A DNA stretch of 9,170 nt from Gammaproteobacteria bacterium UBA4421 (GTDB taxonomy: Bacteria; Pseudomonadota; Gammaproteobacteria; Pseudomonadales; Azotimanducaceae): the NCBI GenBank assembly GCA_002389675.1, contig DGQF01000049.1, positions 1-9,170 on the forward strand, in the 5' to 3' direction. This document shows positions 1 to 5,550 of the stretch, piece after piece (position 1 is the stretch's first letter; every line of letters begins with the position of its first letter). Both the position numbers and the translations under genes were made by a program. The notes beneath the pieces were generated by a model, which was given only the letters and a program-made list of their open reading frames with translations, did no database searches and was not told the DNA's origin.

Positions 1-120
1 GTTAATCTGCTCAATATGCGCAAGGTTGGGGTCGACCACACAAACCTCATGGTCATCCGAGGCAAACAAGGCCGCGTAAATGGATCCCATAGCGCCGCAA
101 CCCACCACGTAAATACGCAT
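1..120 (-). CDS. Ketopantoate reductase (PanE/ApbA) family protein, N-terminal fragment
   Basis: Only the first 40 codons are in the window; the gene runs off the left edge. The ATG is at 120-118. The peptide begins MRIYVVGCGAMGS, a dinucleotide-binding Rossmann start (GxGxxGS), and continues with an acidic/hydrophobic second strand (EVCVVDP). This pattern is typical of NADPH-dependent 2-dehydropantoate 2-reductases, which reduce a 2-oxo acid to a 2-hydroxy acid in the cytoplasm. The gene lies 1 bp after the stop of the tartrate-dehydratase-like gene on the same strand, so it is almost certainly co-transcribed with it. That placement favours a catabolic paralogue acting on some other 2-oxo acid over the pantothenate-pathway enzyme; this is inference. 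The catalytic Lys and Glu of the family lie outside the window. 3-hydroxyisobutyrate-type or other GxGxxG dehydrogenases cannot be excluded from 40 residues. Confidence 0.8.
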   Translation of the reverse strand, partial: MRIYVVGCGAMGSIYAALFASDDHEVCVVDPNLAHIEQIN

Positions 121-121
121 G

Positions 122-1291
122 CTAAACCTCGGTTAATTGGTTGATAAAGTCTTTGAGCTCTGGTTTTTGTTCCAGCCCAAACCCAACCGCATCACTGGGA
201 AATATTCGGCCATCCTCGAGTCGACATTGGGGCGCGTAGCCGCCGAACGGCTGAAAGACGCCCGGGTAGGCTTCACATCCGCCCAGTCCTAATGCGGTTA
301 CGATATGCAGATTGATCAAGTGGCCGCCATGTGGGATACATTGGCTCGGACTGAAGCCAGCCTGTTCAGCTACCTTGAGCATTTGCAGGTATTCGGTTAA
401 ACCATAGGCAAGGCCAGGGTCCATTTGGAGAATGTCTTGCTGACCTCGCAGACCACCAAATTGTGTGAGATTGTGGGTGTCGATGGCGCTGAAAAGATTT
501 TCGCCTGTGGCGATTGGGCCGGTATAACCGCGGGTGATCTCTGCGAGCAGCGCGTAGTCCAGCGGATCACAGGGCTCTTCGTACCATTTGAGGGGAAACT
601 GCTGTAGTGCCGAGCCATACTGGTTGGCCTGCTCGCGCGTAAAACGGCCATTGGCGTCAACCGCCAGGGTGTTGGGGTGCTGTGTGGCTCTGAGCGCCAT
701 CTCAACTCGCTGCAGGTCACTATGCAGTGGCGCCCCGCCGATTTTAATTTTGAAGCTGTTGTAGCCAAGATCTCGGTAGTTCAGCAGTTCATCGAGCAGC
801 GTTGTTTTTGATTTCGCGGGGTAGTAGTAGCCGCCAGCGGCATATACCGGTGTTCCACCAGTGGGCAAAGGTTTGTTGAGGGTGCGAGCGATGTGGGCAT
901 AGGCCGGCTCCCCAGCTAACTTGGCATTGAGATCCCACGCGGCCAACTCAATCGCGGCAACAGCACTTGAGCGGTCGCCATGCCCCCCGGGTTTTTCGTT
1001 GAGCATGGCGGTGCGTGCGATGGCCTGTGGGCTAAATCGGCGGTGGTCGTCGCTCAGCAATGTTTCTGTTTTTGCCCCAAGTATGCGTGGAATCAGGCGG
1101 TCTTGGATAATGCCGGGTTGGGCGAAGCGGCCAATAGAATTAAAGGCAATGCCAATGATCGGTTGGCCGCGTCGGTAAACGTCGCTGACAAGCGCAACCA
1201 AGGAGACTGTATGCTGCGAAAAGTCGACCACCGCGTTGCGGAGTTTTCCGCGCAGGTTGACGCTGAGTTGACGAATCTCTGTGATGCGCAT
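122..1291 (-). CDS. tarD: Enolase-superfamily dehydratase, D(-)-tartrate dehydratase-like
   Basis: A 389-residue protein of the mandelate racemase/muconate lactonizing branch of the enolase superfamily. It closely resembles the Bradyrhizobium D(-)-tartrate dehydratase as I remember it: the N-terminal RNAVVDF, FNSIGRF and NEKPGGHG stretches, the YAAGGYYYP block and the length all fit. The TIM-barrel active site looks intact: KIK at 181-183 (K183 as catalytic base), metal ligands D212 (VDANGRF), E238 (WYEEP) and E264 (ATGENLF), and H321 (CIPHGGH) as the partner acid/base. The known reaction removes water from a 2,3-dihydroxy acid through an Mg-stabilised enolate to give a 2-oxo acid (oxaloacetate from tartrate). 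The gene follows marR by 57 bp and precedes a PanE-like gene by 1 bp. No clear Shine-Dalgarno precedes its ATG. The true substrate could be another sugar acid or hydroxy acid; the family call is firm and the substrate is not. Confidence 0.88.
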   Translation of the reverse strand: MRITEIRQLSVNLRGKLRNAVVDFSQHTVSLVALVSDVYRRGQPIIGIAFNSIGRFAQPGIIQDRLIPRILGAKTETLLSDDHRRFSPQAIARTAMLNEKPGGHGDRSSAVAAIELAAWDLNAKLAGEPAYAHIARTLNKPLPTGGTPVYAAGGYYYPAKSKTTLLDELLNYRDLGYNSFKIKIGGAPLHSDLQRVEMALRATQHPNTLAVDANGRFTREQANQYGSALQQFPLKWYEEPCDPLDYALLAEITRGYTGPIATGENLFSAIDTHNLTQFGGLRGQQDILQMDPGLAYGLTEYLQMLKVAEQAGFSPSQCIPHGGHLINLHIVTALGLGGCEAYPGVFQPFGGYAPQCRLEDGRIFPSDAVGFGLEQKPELKDFINQLTEV

Positions 1292-1348
1292 AAGTCAAAC
1301 AGTTAAAAAGTGAGTGCGAGAGGCCGGGTCCAACCTGCGGCGATAGCC

Positions 1349-1831
1349 TCAGTCACGCTCAGCATCCAGTGACGCGGACAAATTGGTGTGGGTGAGCGAC
1401 AAGACCCTGCGCGCGATGGCGACATCTGCCGGGTCTATGCCCGCCAGCGCCTGCTCGTTGACGGCGACCACCATGGGCATGAGTTTGGCTTTTAATTGTC
1501 GGGCCTTGGGGGTCAAGGAGATATAAACCTTGCGTTTGTCTTCCAGGCAGGGCGTTCGAACGGCCAAGCCCGCGCTAATCAAACTGCGCACAGCCTGCAC
1601 GGTGGTCCCTTCCTTGGTGGCCGTGAGTTCACTCAATTCTCGCTGTGTGATGTTTTCTTTTTCCCAAAGCACGCGCAGTAATCGCCATTGACCGGCGCTA
1701 ACGCCGTGTTTGAGCGTCATATCTTCCAGCGCTTTGGAAAACAGGCGGAAGTTGACGCGGGCCAGATAGCCAATGCTGTGCATGGGTTCAAGATAGGGGT
1801 TAGGTTTGGTTTGTCTGCTTTGCTTTGACAC
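1349..1831 (-). CDS. MarR-family transcriptional regulator
   Basis: A 160-residue winged-helix protein. Residues about 18-44 form the N-terminal dimerisation helix. Residues 45-91 hold the helix-turn-helix (SAGQWRLLRVLWEKENITQRELSELTATKEGTTVQAVRSL, read in parts), and 92-107 form the wing with the typical D98-K99-R100 followed by VYISLTPKA. The C-terminal helices complete the dimer. The start is GTG at 1831-1829, placed directly after the TAG of the upstream hydrolase. It is preceded by AAAGG (1844-1840) at 8 nt, which supports this codon over the ATG at residue 17. MarR proteins usually repress neighbouring operons and release DNA on binding an aromatic or related ligand. The AATCAA-N6-TTGATT repeat at 2973-2990, on top of both divergent promoters, is the likely operator (inference). 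It would then control its own operon and the monooxygenase operon. Confidence 0.93.
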   Translation of the reverse strand: MSKQSRQTKPNPYLEPMHSIGYLARVNFRLFSKALEDMTLKHGVSAGQWRLLRVLWEKENITQRELSELTATKEGTTVQAVRSLISAGLAVRTPCLEDKRKVYISLTPKARQLKAKLMPMVVAVNEQALAGIDPADVAIARRVLSLTHTNLSASLDAERD

Positions 1832-2950
1832 CTAGGTAACCTTTAATTTTAGCCAGTCGCTAATCATATCAGCGACGTGATCGCGCGCGGTTTTTGGGTG
1901 CTGCAAATAATGATCACCGGTAATCATCTCCAATGTTTTGTCCGAACTGCCCAGTGTGCTGAAAATTAAGCGCGCGTCGCTCGGGAATACGCCGGTATCC
2001 CCTGTGGATTGGATGACCAAAGCGGGTTGTTTGATGCGACTTAAATGTTCGGTGCCGCTGCAGTGAGAATCCTGCAGCGACCACATGGAAAGCCAGGTTC
2101 TCAACGTATTGGTCAAGCCGATGCCTCGGGGTGAGAAGTTGGCGGTTTTTGGATTGCCTGCGTAACATCGGCCGACCGTGCGCTCAGAGGGGTCTATGGT
2201 GCCGTCCATCAGTCTGAGATCAGCCCACGTGCGGTACAGGCCAAAGGCTCTGTCGGTCATGCCCAGAGACTTAAGGCGAATCAATTCACTATGGCACCAC
2301 TTAGTAATGCGGTGGTTGCGAGCTGTTTGGGCGCGACGATAACGACGGATAAAGTCGGGTGAATAGGGCGGCCCATGGTCCGTGTTGTACATGTTCAATG
2401 ACTCATCAATGCTGGTCGGATCTGTTTCATCAATAATTGATGGATCAAACCAGTCTGTGAGCACTTCGGGTCGTCCCAGATGAGCACATAATGAAATATA
2501 CAGGTGAGCGGGGATTAAGTCGTGCAAGGCATCTGGCAGGCTCAGATCGGGGGTTGGGGTCATGGTTACGCCCAGAGCTTGGGATTGATATGCTCCCATC
2601 AGTGAACCCCCGCCGGAGTTGCCCAGCAGCACCACGTGCTCGATGCCCGCGCTTTCCTGTAGCCATCGAACCCCGGCGCCGATGTCTATTAAGGCGTGCT
2701 CCAGTAGGAAAAATGCCTCGTTGCCTCTGAACCGGGTATTCCAGCCTAGAAAACCAACGCCTCTGGCGGCCAGATAAGGACCCAAGTAATGCTCGCTGAA
2801 ATCCACGTTGTAGTGGGTGGCGATCAGTGCGGTTTTTGGCGCCGGGCCTTCGGGTTTGAAGTAAATGCCCTGGCAGGGATTGAAACCGGCCCCGTTGCGA
2901 GCGCTGGTCGCCGACACTACGGAGACAAATTCTTTGGTCCAATTAGGCAT
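1832..2950 (-). CDS. Alpha/beta hydrolase with large insertion
   Basis: A 372-residue alpha/beta-hydrolase-fold protein. The nucleophile elbow is GNSGGG with S112. The probable acid is D318 (STGDTGVFPSDA) and the probable base is H347 (GDHYLQHP). About 170 residues between strand 6 and the acid, approximately 135-305, form a long, charged helical lid, much larger than in roughly 285-residue meta-cleavage-product hydrolases. There is no signal peptide, so it is cytoplasmic. The start is the ATG at 2950-2948, preceded by AAGGG (2962-2958) at 7 nt. A TTG eight codons upstream (2974) has no ribosome site and would lie at or before the predicted transcription start, so it was not used. It is the first gene of the leftward operon and abuts marR. 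Likely roles are hydrolysis of an ester, thioester or C-C bond in the pathway substrate; the exact family and substrate are not recognised. Confidence 0.85.
   Translation of the reverse strand: MPNWTKEFVSVVSATSARNGAGFNPCQGIYFKPEGPAPKTALIATHYNVDFSEHYLGPYLAARGVGFLGWNTRFRGNEAFFLLEHALIDIGAGVRWLQESAGIEHVVLLGNSGGGSLMGAYQSQALGVTMTPTPDLSLPDALHDLIPAHLYISLCAHLGRPEVLTDWFDPSIIDETDPTSIDESLNMYNTDHGPPYSPDFIRRYRRAQTARNHRITKWCHSELIRLKSLGMTDRAFGLYRTWADLRLMDGTIDPSERTVGRCYAGNPKTANFSPRGIGLTNTLRTWLSMWSLQDSHCSGTEHLSRIKQPALVIQSTGDTGVFPSDARLIFSTLGSSDKTLEMITGDHYLQHPKTARDHVADMISDWLKLKVT
2056..2079. repeat. Perfect 8-bp inverted repeat inside the hydrolase gene
   Basis: CGCTGCAG (2056-2063), an 8-base loop, and CTGCAGCG (2072-2079) would form a GC-rich hairpin in the leftward mRNA. 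It is within coding sequence, in the lid region near SLQDSHCSG. There is no T-run after it, so it is not a standard terminator. Confidence 0.5.
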
Positions 2951-2957
2951 TAGTTGG

Positions 2958-2962
2958 CCCTT
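2958..2962 (-). promoter_or_regulatory. Ribosome binding site of the hydrolase gene
   Basis: AAGGG on the minus strand, 7 nt before the ATG at 2950. It decides the start in favour of 2950 over the TTG at 2974, which has no Shine-Dalgarno. Confidence 0.6.
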
Positions 2963-2972
2963 AATACTTAGC

Positions 2973-2990
2973 AATCAAAGTATATTGATT
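2973..2990. promoter_or_regulatory. Candidate MarR operator (inverted repeat)
   Basis: A perfect inverted repeat, AATCAA, six bases, TTGATT, lies in the 117-bp gap between two divergent operons. The left half-site and centre cover the leftward promoter, because the spacer reads TATACT on the minus strand. The right half-site is the best -35 box of the rightward promoter. The 18-bp size, two-fold symmetry and AT-rich centre fit operators of MarR dimers, and a marR gene is second in the leftward operon. The assignment of protein to site is inference. Confidence 0.55.
2979..2984 (-). promoter_or_regulatory. Predicted -10 box of the leftward operon
   Basis: The minus strand reads TATACT here, five of six matches to TATAAT. 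A -35 is poor; TTGCTT at 15 bp is the nearest candidate. A start of transcription near 2972 would give a leader of about 22 nt carrying the AAGGG site and the ATG at 2950. The box sits exactly in the centre of the candidate operator. Confidence 0.4.
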
Positions 2991-3012
2991 ACCCAGTTGA
3001 AGCAAGTAGAAT
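2985..3012 (+). promoter_or_regulatory. Predicted sigma-70 promoter of the monooxygenase operon
   Basis: The -35 is TTGATT (2985-2990), the spacer is 16 bp and the -10 is TAGAAT (3007-3012, five of six). Transcription would start near 3019, leaving a leader of about 49 nt. The -35 hexamer is the right half of the candidate operator, so a bound repressor would block polymerase directly. Confidence 0.5.
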
Positions 3013-3042
3013 GAAGTGCAAGGCCTTGAAGTGCTGCGCAGC
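3012..3042. repeat. Leader repeats: TGAAGTGC direct repeat and two palindromes
   Basis: TGAAGTGC occurs at 3012-3019 and 3027-3034, 15 bp apart, with a shorter TGAAG at 2998-3002. Two perfect 10-bp palindromes follow the predicted transcription start: CAAGGCCTTG (3019-3028) and GCTGCGCAGC (3033-3042), with centres 14 bp apart. They may be a second regulator site; nothing in the sequence proves it. Confidence 0.4.
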
Positions 3043-3067
3043 TAAGCCGTTATTTTAAAGAGTGTAC

Positions 3068-4240
3068 ATGCAGGCAACAACCGAAAGAGAACTGATTGAC
3101 GCCATGAAGGCGCTTGGGCCGTTGCTCAAAGCGCACGCTGTGACGGCCGAGCAGCAGCGTAAGCCGGTGGATGAGGTCATGCAGGCGATTGAGGCGACTG
3201 GCGCGTACCGCTGGTTTGTGCCAAAAAAATACGGTGGCTTTGAATTCTCTCTGACCGGTTTTATGGAAGTGGGCCTGACGCTCGGTGCGGCGTGTACCTC
3301 ACATGCATGGGTGACCACCTTTTGTATGGAACATAATTGGTTGCTGTCTCTGTTTCCGCAAGCGGCACAAGACGATTTATTTGGGTCGCACCCTTATATC
3401 ATCGCCCCTGGTGCATTGGCACCCAAAGGAAAAGCCGTGCCCGTGGACGGTGGATTTCGCATCACCGGTCAATGGCAGTGGGGTACCGGTGTTATGCATG
3501 CCAACTGGGTGATGGTGGGTGCGATGTCACCGGTTGAAGGGCGCGATGCGCCTATGTTGGCGATGTACCTTTTACCCATTGATGAAGTTGAGGTACTGGA
3601 TACTTGGTATGTGCAAGGCATGGTGGGCACGGGCAGCAACGACATTGTGGTGAACGATGTCTTTGTGCCGGCGCACCGGTGTATTGATATCTCACTGCTC
3701 AGAGACGGTACCAGTCCTGGCGCGCAATTCCATAAAGCGGACCTTTACCGAATGCCGATGTTGCCCGTGCTTGGCTTGACAGCCGCTGCACCTCTGGTGG
3801 GCGCTGCGCAACAAGCCGTAGATGTATTTGCAGAAAATATCGCCAATCGCACCGTTTATGGGACAACCACCAAACAACAAGATAAAGCGGTGGTGCAATC
3901 GCGTCTCGCGCAGGCCCGGGTTGAGGTTCAATCTATCGGTGCCCAGTTGATGCAGTTGGCGCACGAAGTGCAGGCGTGGGGAGCGCGAGACGAGGCCTGT
4001 CCTGAGTTGGAGCGAGCGCGGCTGCGTGTTGCGCTGGGCCATGTGGTGCGCCGGGCCCGCGATGTTGTCAGAGACATTGTCGAGGCGAGCGGGGCAAGCG
4101 CTCATTTTTTACACAATCCCTTGCAGCGGATTTTGCGTGACCTTAATACAGCCTCGTGTCATACGGTATTTGATTTGGATGTGAGTGCGGAAAATTATGG
4201 TCGAATGCTGGTCGGTCTTGCACCCAATGGCCCGGTTTAA
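3068..4240 (+). CDS. Acyl-CoA dehydrogenase-fold flavin monooxygenase (HsaA/HpaH/DszC-like, group D)
   Basis: A 390-residue protein with the three-part acyl-CoA dehydrogenase layout: N-terminal helices 1-115, a beta barrel around 116-220, and C-terminal helices 225-380. The barrel shows GQWQWGTGVMHANW (135-147) and MVGTGSND (185-192), typical of flavin binding in the two-component monooxygenases. The C-terminal block HFLHNPLQRILRDLNTASCH (346-365) and YGRML near the end resemble HsaA and HpaH. The dehydrogenase catalytic-glutamate context is not evident. Such enzymes use reduced FMN or FAD from a separate reductase to hydroxylate phenols or related rings, or to oxidise N or S atoms. No reductase gene is visible here, so one would have to come from elsewhere. 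The start is the ATG at 3068, preceded by AAAGAG (3057-3062) at 5 nt; the GTG at 3062 overlaps that site. First gene of the rightward operon. Confidence 0.87.
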   Translation: MQATTERELIDAMKALGPLLKAHAVTAEQQRKPVDEVMQAIEATGAYRWFVPKKYGGFEFSLTGFMEVGLTLGAACTSHAWVTTFCMEHNWLLSLFPQAAQDDLFGSHPYIIAPGALAPKGKAVPVDGGFRITGQWQWGTGVMHANWVMVGAMSPVEGRDAPMLAMYLLPIDEVEVLDTWYVQGMVGTGSNDIVVNDVFVPAHRCIDISLLRDGTSPGAQFHKADLYRMPMLPVLGLTAAAPLVGAAQQAVDVFAENIANRTVYGTTTKQQDKAVVQSRLAQARVEVQSIGAQLMQLAHEVQAWGARDEACPELERARLRVALGHVVRRARDVVRDIVEASGASAHFLHNPLQRILRDLNTASCHTVFDLDVSAENYGRMLVGLAPNGPV

Positions 4241-4320
4241 CTGTGCTCTGCAGAACAACGACAAGCGCGATGAGCCGACACTGGCGAATATAAAGACAAC
4301 CAACACAGGACAGTCAAACC
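4241..4320 (+). other. Short gap inside the rightward operon
   Basis: 80 bp without a gene. It contains AGGA (4307-4310), a ribosome site 10 nt before the next ATG. I see no hairpin with a T-run, so read-through from the monooxygenase gene into the CMD gene is expected. Confidence 0.5.
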
Positions 4321-4977
4321 ATGCCCAGACTAAAACAAATTTCAAGAGCAGACGCAGCGAAGAGTGTTCGCAAATACTACAACGCGCTGTTTGGTGAGCG
4401 CGATCCTGTTGCCCAGCCGGGCACAGCCACGGGTACGCCGGGCAATTGGTGGACGGTATTTGCAAATGTGCCGTATATTTTTGACCACGCGACCAGCCAC
4501 TTTGGCATGTTTGGCATGTTTGCGGATAAAAGTGTCAGTCAGATGGATCCGGCGATCCGCGAGCTTGGCATTATGCGGGCCGGGTTTACTCAGGCCAGCC
4601 AATTCGTTTTCTCTCAGCATTGCAAGGCGGCGCGCCGCAACGGGGTCAGTGAAGAAAAAATTCAGGCTATCCCGCATTGGCAAGTAGCGGATGTTTATGA
4701 TGCCAAAGAGCGGGCGGTATTGGCCTGGGCTGACGCACTTATTTTGCAGGGTGGTCGGGCTTCAGATGCGCTGTTTGAAGCCTTGCACGCGCATCTGTCA
4801 GACGAGGACATTTTAGAGCTGACCTACCATGTCATGGGATACAACTTACACGCAGTATGTTGCAAAGCGTTGCGTTTGGAATTTGACGATGTAGATGAGC
4901 GCATCGTGGAAGTGCCGGTGCCAGGGGACGGCGAGCCGGTGGATTGGGCGGGTGCGGCGTGGCGGGATAACAAATGA
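4321..4977 (+). CDS. Carboxymuconolactone decarboxylase (CMD)-family protein
   Basis: A 218-residue, all-helical protein of the CMD/AhpD-like fold. The core is at about 77-110: REL, IMRAGFTQASQFVFSQHCKAARRNGVS (read in parts), with E81, R86 and H100 in the positions of the family's conserved E, R and H. A second helical block with DEDILELTYHVMGYN (161-175) matches the family's C-terminal part. The CxxC redox pair of AhpD-type peroxidases is absent; the nearby cysteine is C101, and C180-C181 are adjacent. It is therefore more likely a decarboxylase, isomerase or ring-processing protein than an alkylhydroperoxidase; this is inference. Members often sit in aromatic or terpenoid catabolic clusters. 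The start ATG follows AGGA at 10 nt. Its TGA overlaps the alternative ATG of the next gene (ATGA), which points to translational coupling. Cytoplasmic, with no signal peptide. Confidence 0.82.
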   Translation: MPRLKQISRADAAKSVRKYYNALFGERDPVAQPGTATGTPGNWWTVFANVPYIFDHATSHFGMFGMFADKSVSQMDPAIRELGIMRAGFTQASQFVFSQHCKAARRNGVSEEKIQAIPHWQVADVYDAKERAVLAWADALILQGGRASDALFEALHAHLSDEDILELTYHVMGYNLHAVCCKALRLEFDDVDERIVEVPVPGDGEPVDWAGAAWRDNK

Positions 4978-4981
4978 GGGA
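4976..4981 (+). promoter_or_regulatory. Ribosome binding site of the VOC gene
   Basis: GAGGGA, 7 nt before the ATG at 4989 and overlapping the stop of the preceding gene. It favours 4989 over the ATG at 4974, which has only a weak GGGA upstream. Confidence 0.5.
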
Positions 4982-4988
4982 CGAAGAT

Positions 4989-5543
4989 ATGGCTGCTGAA
5001 AGACGTAATGAGAAATTTGATATTCGAGGCATTAATCATTTGGCATTGGTCTGCCGTGATATGAAAACCACCGTTGATTTTTATTCGGGTGTGTTGGGGA
5101 TGCCGCTGACTAAAACCATCAAGTTGCCCGGTGATTTAGGGCAACATTTTTTCTTTGATATTGGCAAAGGGGATTCTCTGGCGTTCTTTTGGTTTCCGAC
5201 CGCTCAAGACAGTCAGCCAGGGGTGACTCACGCGCCGGCGCTGGTGGGCCAGGGGGATATCACATCAGCACATGCGTCAATGAATCACGTGGCTTTTGAT
5301 GTGCCGGAGGAGCGCATGGATGAGTATGTGGCCAAATTGCGTGCCGCCGGCATCGAATGCACTGAAGTGGTAAACCACGACGATTCGGAGAACGGGGCCA
5401 GTCCTGAGATCACTGAATCGACTTTTGTTCGGTCGGTTTATTTCAAAGACCCAGATGGTATTTTGCTGGAATTTGCTGCTTGGACGCGTGAGTTGGACGA
5501 GCGCGACGTTAATCTTGAGCCGGCGATTGCCGTCGAACGTTGA
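4989..5543 (+). CDS. Single-domain VOC protein (glyoxalase / type I extradiol dioxygenase-like)
   Basis: A 184-residue protein made of two beta-alpha-beta-beta-beta modules. The first starts at INHLALVCRDMKTTVDFYSGVLG (15-37) and the second at MNHVAFDVPEE (98-108), ending in YFKDPDGILLEFAAW (151-165). The probable metal ligands are H17, H100 and E161, the 2-His-1-carboxylate set used by type I extradiol dioxygenases and many VOC enzymes. The size fits the small one-domain extradiol enzymes of about 190 residues rather than the two-domain BphC type of about 300. Beside a hydroxylating monooxygenase, ring cleavage of a catechol-like product is an attractive role, but isomerase, epimerase or glyoxalase-like activity is equally compatible. 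An in-frame ATG at 4974 (five codons earlier, ATGA overlap with the CMD gene) is an alternative start. Confidence 0.83.
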   Translation: MAAERRNEKFDIRGINHLALVCRDMKTTVDFYSGVLGMPLTKTIKLPGDLGQHFFFDIGKGDSLAFFWFPTAQDSQPGVTHAPALVGQGDITSAHASMNHVAFDVPEERMDEYVAKLRAAGIECTEVVNHDDSENGASPEITESTFVRSVYFKDPDGILLEFAAWTRELDERDVNLEPAIAVER

Positions 5544-5550
5544 ACGTCCT

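Noticed and set aside
980..1306. Plus-strand open frame of 108 codons opposite the tartrate-dehydratase-like gene
   Set aside because: It has no recognisable domain and lies fully antisense to a strongly supported enzyme gene.
1292..1348. Imperfect hairpin (GAGGC...GCCTC) between marR and the tartrate-dehydratase-like gene
   Set aside because: The stem is interrupted with a 21-base loop, and the T-run is about 12 nt away. It is too weak to call a terminator.
2951..2974. TTG start for the hydrolase
   Set aside because: There is no ribosome site before it, and the predicted transcription start falls at about the same place. The ATG at 2950 has AAGGG at good spacing.
4109..4465. Minus-strand open frame across the monooxygenase/CMD junction
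   Set aside because: The composition is unlike a real protein and it overlaps two well-supported genes on the other strand.
4501..4518. Tandem 9-bp repeat TTTGGCATG in the CMD gene
   Set aside because: Two copies only, encoding FGMFGM in a helix. It is probably a simple coding coincidence.
5425..5550. Upstream extension of the MFS frame inside the VOC gene
   Set aside because: The 42 added residues are not MFS-like and precede a typical first membrane helix at the ATG at 5551. They are a frame shadow of the VOC gene.
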